Below, piece after piece: positions 6,396 through 7,832 of a stretch of DNA of 7,832 bases. The stretch lies in assembly GCA_029007575.1 (NCBI GenBank), contig JAQXIB010000260.1, positions 1 through 7,832 of the forward strand, given 5' to 3'. Each line of letters starts with the position of its first letter. The first letter of the stretch is position 1. The notes beneath the pieces were generated by a model. That model saw only the letters and a list, made by a program, of their open reading frames with translations, had not been told where the DNA came from and did no database searches. Source of the DNA: Clostridiales bacterium (lineage in GTDB: Bacteria; Bacillota; Clostridia; Oscillospirales; Ruminococcaceae). A program made the position numbers and the translations under genes.

Positions 6396-7136
6396 ATGAA
6401 AAATCTTCGTTTTGGAAAAACAAAATCCTCTCGCTTTTTTTCCGGAAAAGGCTTTTATGTGGCGCTGGCAATCAGCCTTGTGGCTGTGGGCGCAGCGGTA
6501 TTTGTGGCAATGAATCAGACAATGAATCAACTGACCGATGACAGCACCGCTAAAAAAAACGCAAGCAGCTCCAATACATGGGGCTTTCCGCAAAATGTCA
6601 ATCAAAATCAAAGCAATGTTCCGATTACTTCTTCGCAGCTGCAATCCTCCTCTCAACCGTCCGCTTCTTCCAAAAACTCATCCGGTTCTACAACATCAAA
6701 AAGTCAGTCACAGTCCTCAGCGATTACGTTCACAGCGCCTCTTAGCGGCACTATCCTAAATCCGTTCAGCAATGGCGAATTGGTGAAATCAAAGACGCTG
6801 AACGAATGGAGAACCCATGACGGAATTGATATCAAGAGCGAATTGGGCAAAAACGTGAACGCTTGTGCGGACGGAACTGTTACGGAAGTCAAAGAGGATC
6901 CGCTTTGGGGCGTCTGCGTTACGATCAAACACAACGGAGGCTACACCTCTTATTATTGCGGATTGGCAAAAGGCGTAAAGGTTAGTAAGAATCAAAAAGT
7001 GGAATTGAATCAAATGATCGGAACGGTAGGCGATACGGCAATTATCGAAACGGCAGAAGAACCGCATCTGCATTTTGCAATGAAAAAAGGAGATAAATGG
7101 ATCAACCCGGCAGATGTCATTCATAATTTAAAATAA
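6396..7136 (+). CDS. Membrane-anchored LytM/M23 protein, SpoIIQ-like
   Basis: The 246-residue product has a basic N-terminus, one membrane span at about 20-39, and a Ser/Gln/Asn-rich low-complexity linker (about 50-110). A C-terminal LytM (peptidase M23) domain (about 113-243) would lie outside the membrane. The zinc ligands are present as H141 and D145 (THDGID) and H226 (HLH, 224-226). The position of the usual YxHL histidine reads YCGL (187-190), so G189 replaces a catalytic residue. The order of parts and the segment TVTEVKEDPLWGVCVTIKHN resemble SpoIIQ, the forespore protein that binds SpoIIIAH during engulfment. The spoIID neighbour often seen with spoIIQ is absent, so another M23 family member is possible. 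ATG 6396 is the first usable start, because a stop lies upstream in frame at 6345. Confidence 0.8.
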   Translation: MKNLRFGKTKSSRFFSGKGFYVALAISLVAVGAAVFVAMNQTMNQLTDDSTAKKNASSSNTWGFPQNVNQNQSNVPITSSQLQSSSQPSASSKNSSGSTTSKSQSQSSAITFTAPLSGTILNPFSNGELVKSKTLNEWRTHDGIDIKSELGKNVNACADGTVTEVKEDPLWGVCVTIKHNGGYTSYYCGLAKGVKVSKNQKVELNQMIGTVGDTAIIETAEEPHLHFAMKKGDKWINPADVIHNLK

Positions 7137-7177
7137 CCACAATATCCGTCGGCTATGCCGGCGGATATTGTGGTTTT
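7137..7177 (+). terminator. Strong terminator directly after the M23 stop codon
   Basis: A 17-bp stem (7137-7153 with 7157-7173, one G-T pair) closes a 3-base TAT loop and is followed by TTTT. It begins at the first base after the TAA. The T run is short, but the stem is long and GC-rich near the loop. Confidence 0.8.
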
Positions 7178-7229
7178 GGTGGTTGAGCAATCAATTAGTG
7201 CCATTGTCCATAAAGCTTTGTGTATGAAT

Positions 7230-7256
7230 AAATCCCTCGGCAAATCCGGGGGATTT
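7230..7256 (-). terminator. Terminator of the cupin gene
   Basis: AAATCCCTCGG (7230-7240) pairs with CCGGGGGATTT (7246-7256) over 11 bp with one wobble and a 5-base loop. It lies 17 bases past the cupin stop codon on the complement and is followed leftward by ATTCAT, so the T tract is weak. Confidence 0.6.
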
Positions 7257-7273
7257 GGTCTGCTTCAAGGATG

Positions 7274-7603
7274 CTATTGCTGAGGAATCACCGCAAAAAA
7301 GATTAAATCTGCATCGCTGTCGTTGATCAGACTGTGAGAATGTCCTTTGGGACAATAATGACAGGTGCCGGGCTCTAACGTTTCCACGGTATCATCATAT
7401 ATCATTTTTCCGTTGCCCTGCAGAATATAGAGAATTTCGCTTCCTGTTTCATGGGTGTGCATCCCGATGGAAGCCCCCGGTTCTAATTTGCCGTACATAA
7501 TACGGTTGTTGTTATCTACAAACATATTGGCGGTTACTTCTTTTTCGCCGCCCCGCATCTGTTTGATGGTTTCACTTTTGATTTTTTTGAAATCGATAAT
7601 CAT
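7274..7603 (-). CDS. Small single-domain cupin protein
   Basis: The 109-residue protein is one cupin barrel (cupin_2 type). Motif 1 is complete: G43, H49-x-H51, E56 and G63. Motif 2 is complete: G79, P85, G87, H90 and N94. The three histidines and the glutamate should bind one divalent metal. No signal peptide or membrane span is present, so it is cytosolic. Proteins of this size act as sugar-phosphate isomerases, dioxygenases or small-ligand binding proteins, and the sequence does not distinguish these. A GGAGG ribosome site lies 9 bases before the ATG at 7603, which supports this start. The gene appears to be a single transcription unit, with terminator-like hairpins on both sides (7230-7256 and 7647-7680). 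Confidence 0.85.
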   Translation of the reverse strand: MIIDFKKIKSETIKQMRGGEKEVTANMFVDNNNRIMYGKLEPGASIGMHTHETGSEILYILQGNGKMIYDDTVETLEPGTCHYCPKGHSHSLINDSDADLIFFAVIPQQ

Positions 7604-7646
7604 ATTTCCGTTCCTCCGCTTATGATATAGTCCGTTACGATAAAAA

Positions 7647-7680
7647 AGCGTGTCGATGCTCTTCTCGGCATGCTTTTTTA
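7647..7680. terminator. Bidirectional terminator-like hairpin upstream of the cupin gene
   Basis: AGCGTGTCGA (7647-7656) pairs with TCGGCATGCT (7665-7674) over 10 bp with two wobbles and an 8-base loop. An A run on the left and a T run on the right let it work in both directions. On the complement it would stop read-through from beyond the right edge before it reached the cupin gene. Confidence 0.6.
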
Positions 7681-7696
7681 TTTAATGCTCACTGAA

Positions 7697-7745
7697 CAAT
7701 TCAAAAACAACGATAGCAAAGCATTTTGCCGTTGTTTTTGAATTG
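7697..7745. repeat. Hairpin 1: perfect 16-bp inverted repeat with nested stem
   Basis: CAATTCAAAAACAACG (7697-7712) is the exact reverse complement of 7730-7745. Inside it, GCAAA (7716-7720) pairs with TTTGC (7725-7729) around GCAT, leaving a 3-base ATA bulge on one side. The outer arms are A/T-tract rich, so it may act as a bidirectional terminator. Confidence 0.8.
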
Positions 7746-7746
7746 G

Positions 7747-7792
7747 CAAAGTGCAAGGTTTTGATTGTTTTTTGAGAAAACCTTGCACTTTG
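7747..7792. repeat. Hairpin 2: perfect 16-bp inverted repeat
   Basis: CAAAGTGCAAGGTTTT (7747-7762) is the exact reverse complement of 7777-7792, with a T-rich 14-base loop. It begins one base after hairpin 1 ends. Confidence 0.8.
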
Positions 7793-7821
7793 TATTTCGA
7801 TTTCATTCTGAAATCGAAATA
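7793..7821. repeat. Hairpin 3: perfect 13-bp inverted repeat
   Basis: TATTTCGATTTCA (7793-7805) is the exact reverse complement of 7809-7821 around a 3-base TTC loop. It directly abuts hairpin 2. No coding sequence is recognisable from 7604 to the right edge. Confidence 0.75.
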
Positions 7822-7832
7822 TGTGTTTACAT

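Noticed and set aside
6367..6402. Sigma-F/G-like promoter (TTTATA then CATATGA) for the SpoIIQ-like gene
   Set aside because: The -10 would overlap the start codon, and the match to either consensus is poor.

Overview
The window looks like chromosomal DNA from a low-to-moderate GC, probably spore-forming Firmicute, most likely a clostridial relative (Oscillospiraceae/Ruminococcaceae type). The grounds are AGGA-type ribosome sites, a Gram-positive (DinR-type) LexA box, a SpoVB-like exporter and a SpoIIQ-like LytM protein. The species cannot be fixed from the sequence alone.

Layout, left to right. Positions 1-63 hold the first 21 codons of a leftward gene with its own promoter. From 300 to 2542 there is a rightward two-gene operon: a radical SAM protein with a helix-hairpin-helix tail, then a DUF4130-type putative DNA repair protein overlapping it by 22 bases. 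Its promoter (304-332) carries a canonical LexA operator inside the 17-base spacer, so the pair is very probably SOS-induced. Convergent with it, and only 11 bases away, is a leftward SpoVB/MviN-type polytopic flippase (2554-4146). Divergent from the flippase is a glycosyltransferase pair: a GtrB/CsbB-like polyprenyl-phosphate glycosyltransferase (4387-5340) and a GtrA-family membrane protein (5353-5802). Together these three suggest lipid-linked sugar handling at the envelope.

Between 5803 and 6395 there is no convincing gene. The first half is a MITE-like repeat of about 300 bp (5814-6113) with 50-bp imperfect terminal inverted repeats. It appears to split or duplicate the terminator of the glycosyltransferase operon: a 29-base hairpin sequence occurs identically at 5824 and 6075. 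Next is a membrane-anchored LytM/M23 protein resembling SpoIIQ (6396-7136), which keeps the zinc ligands but seems to lack one catalytic histidine. It is closed by a strong terminator starting directly after its stop codon. A small leftward cupin (7274-7603) follows, with terminator-like hairpins on both sides. The right edge (7697-7821) is three back-to-back near-perfect stem-loops with no recognisable gene.

The most interesting items are the SOS-controlled radical SAM/DUF4130 pair, whose chemistry is to my knowledge undefined, the repeat element in the terminator, and the triple hairpin cluster.
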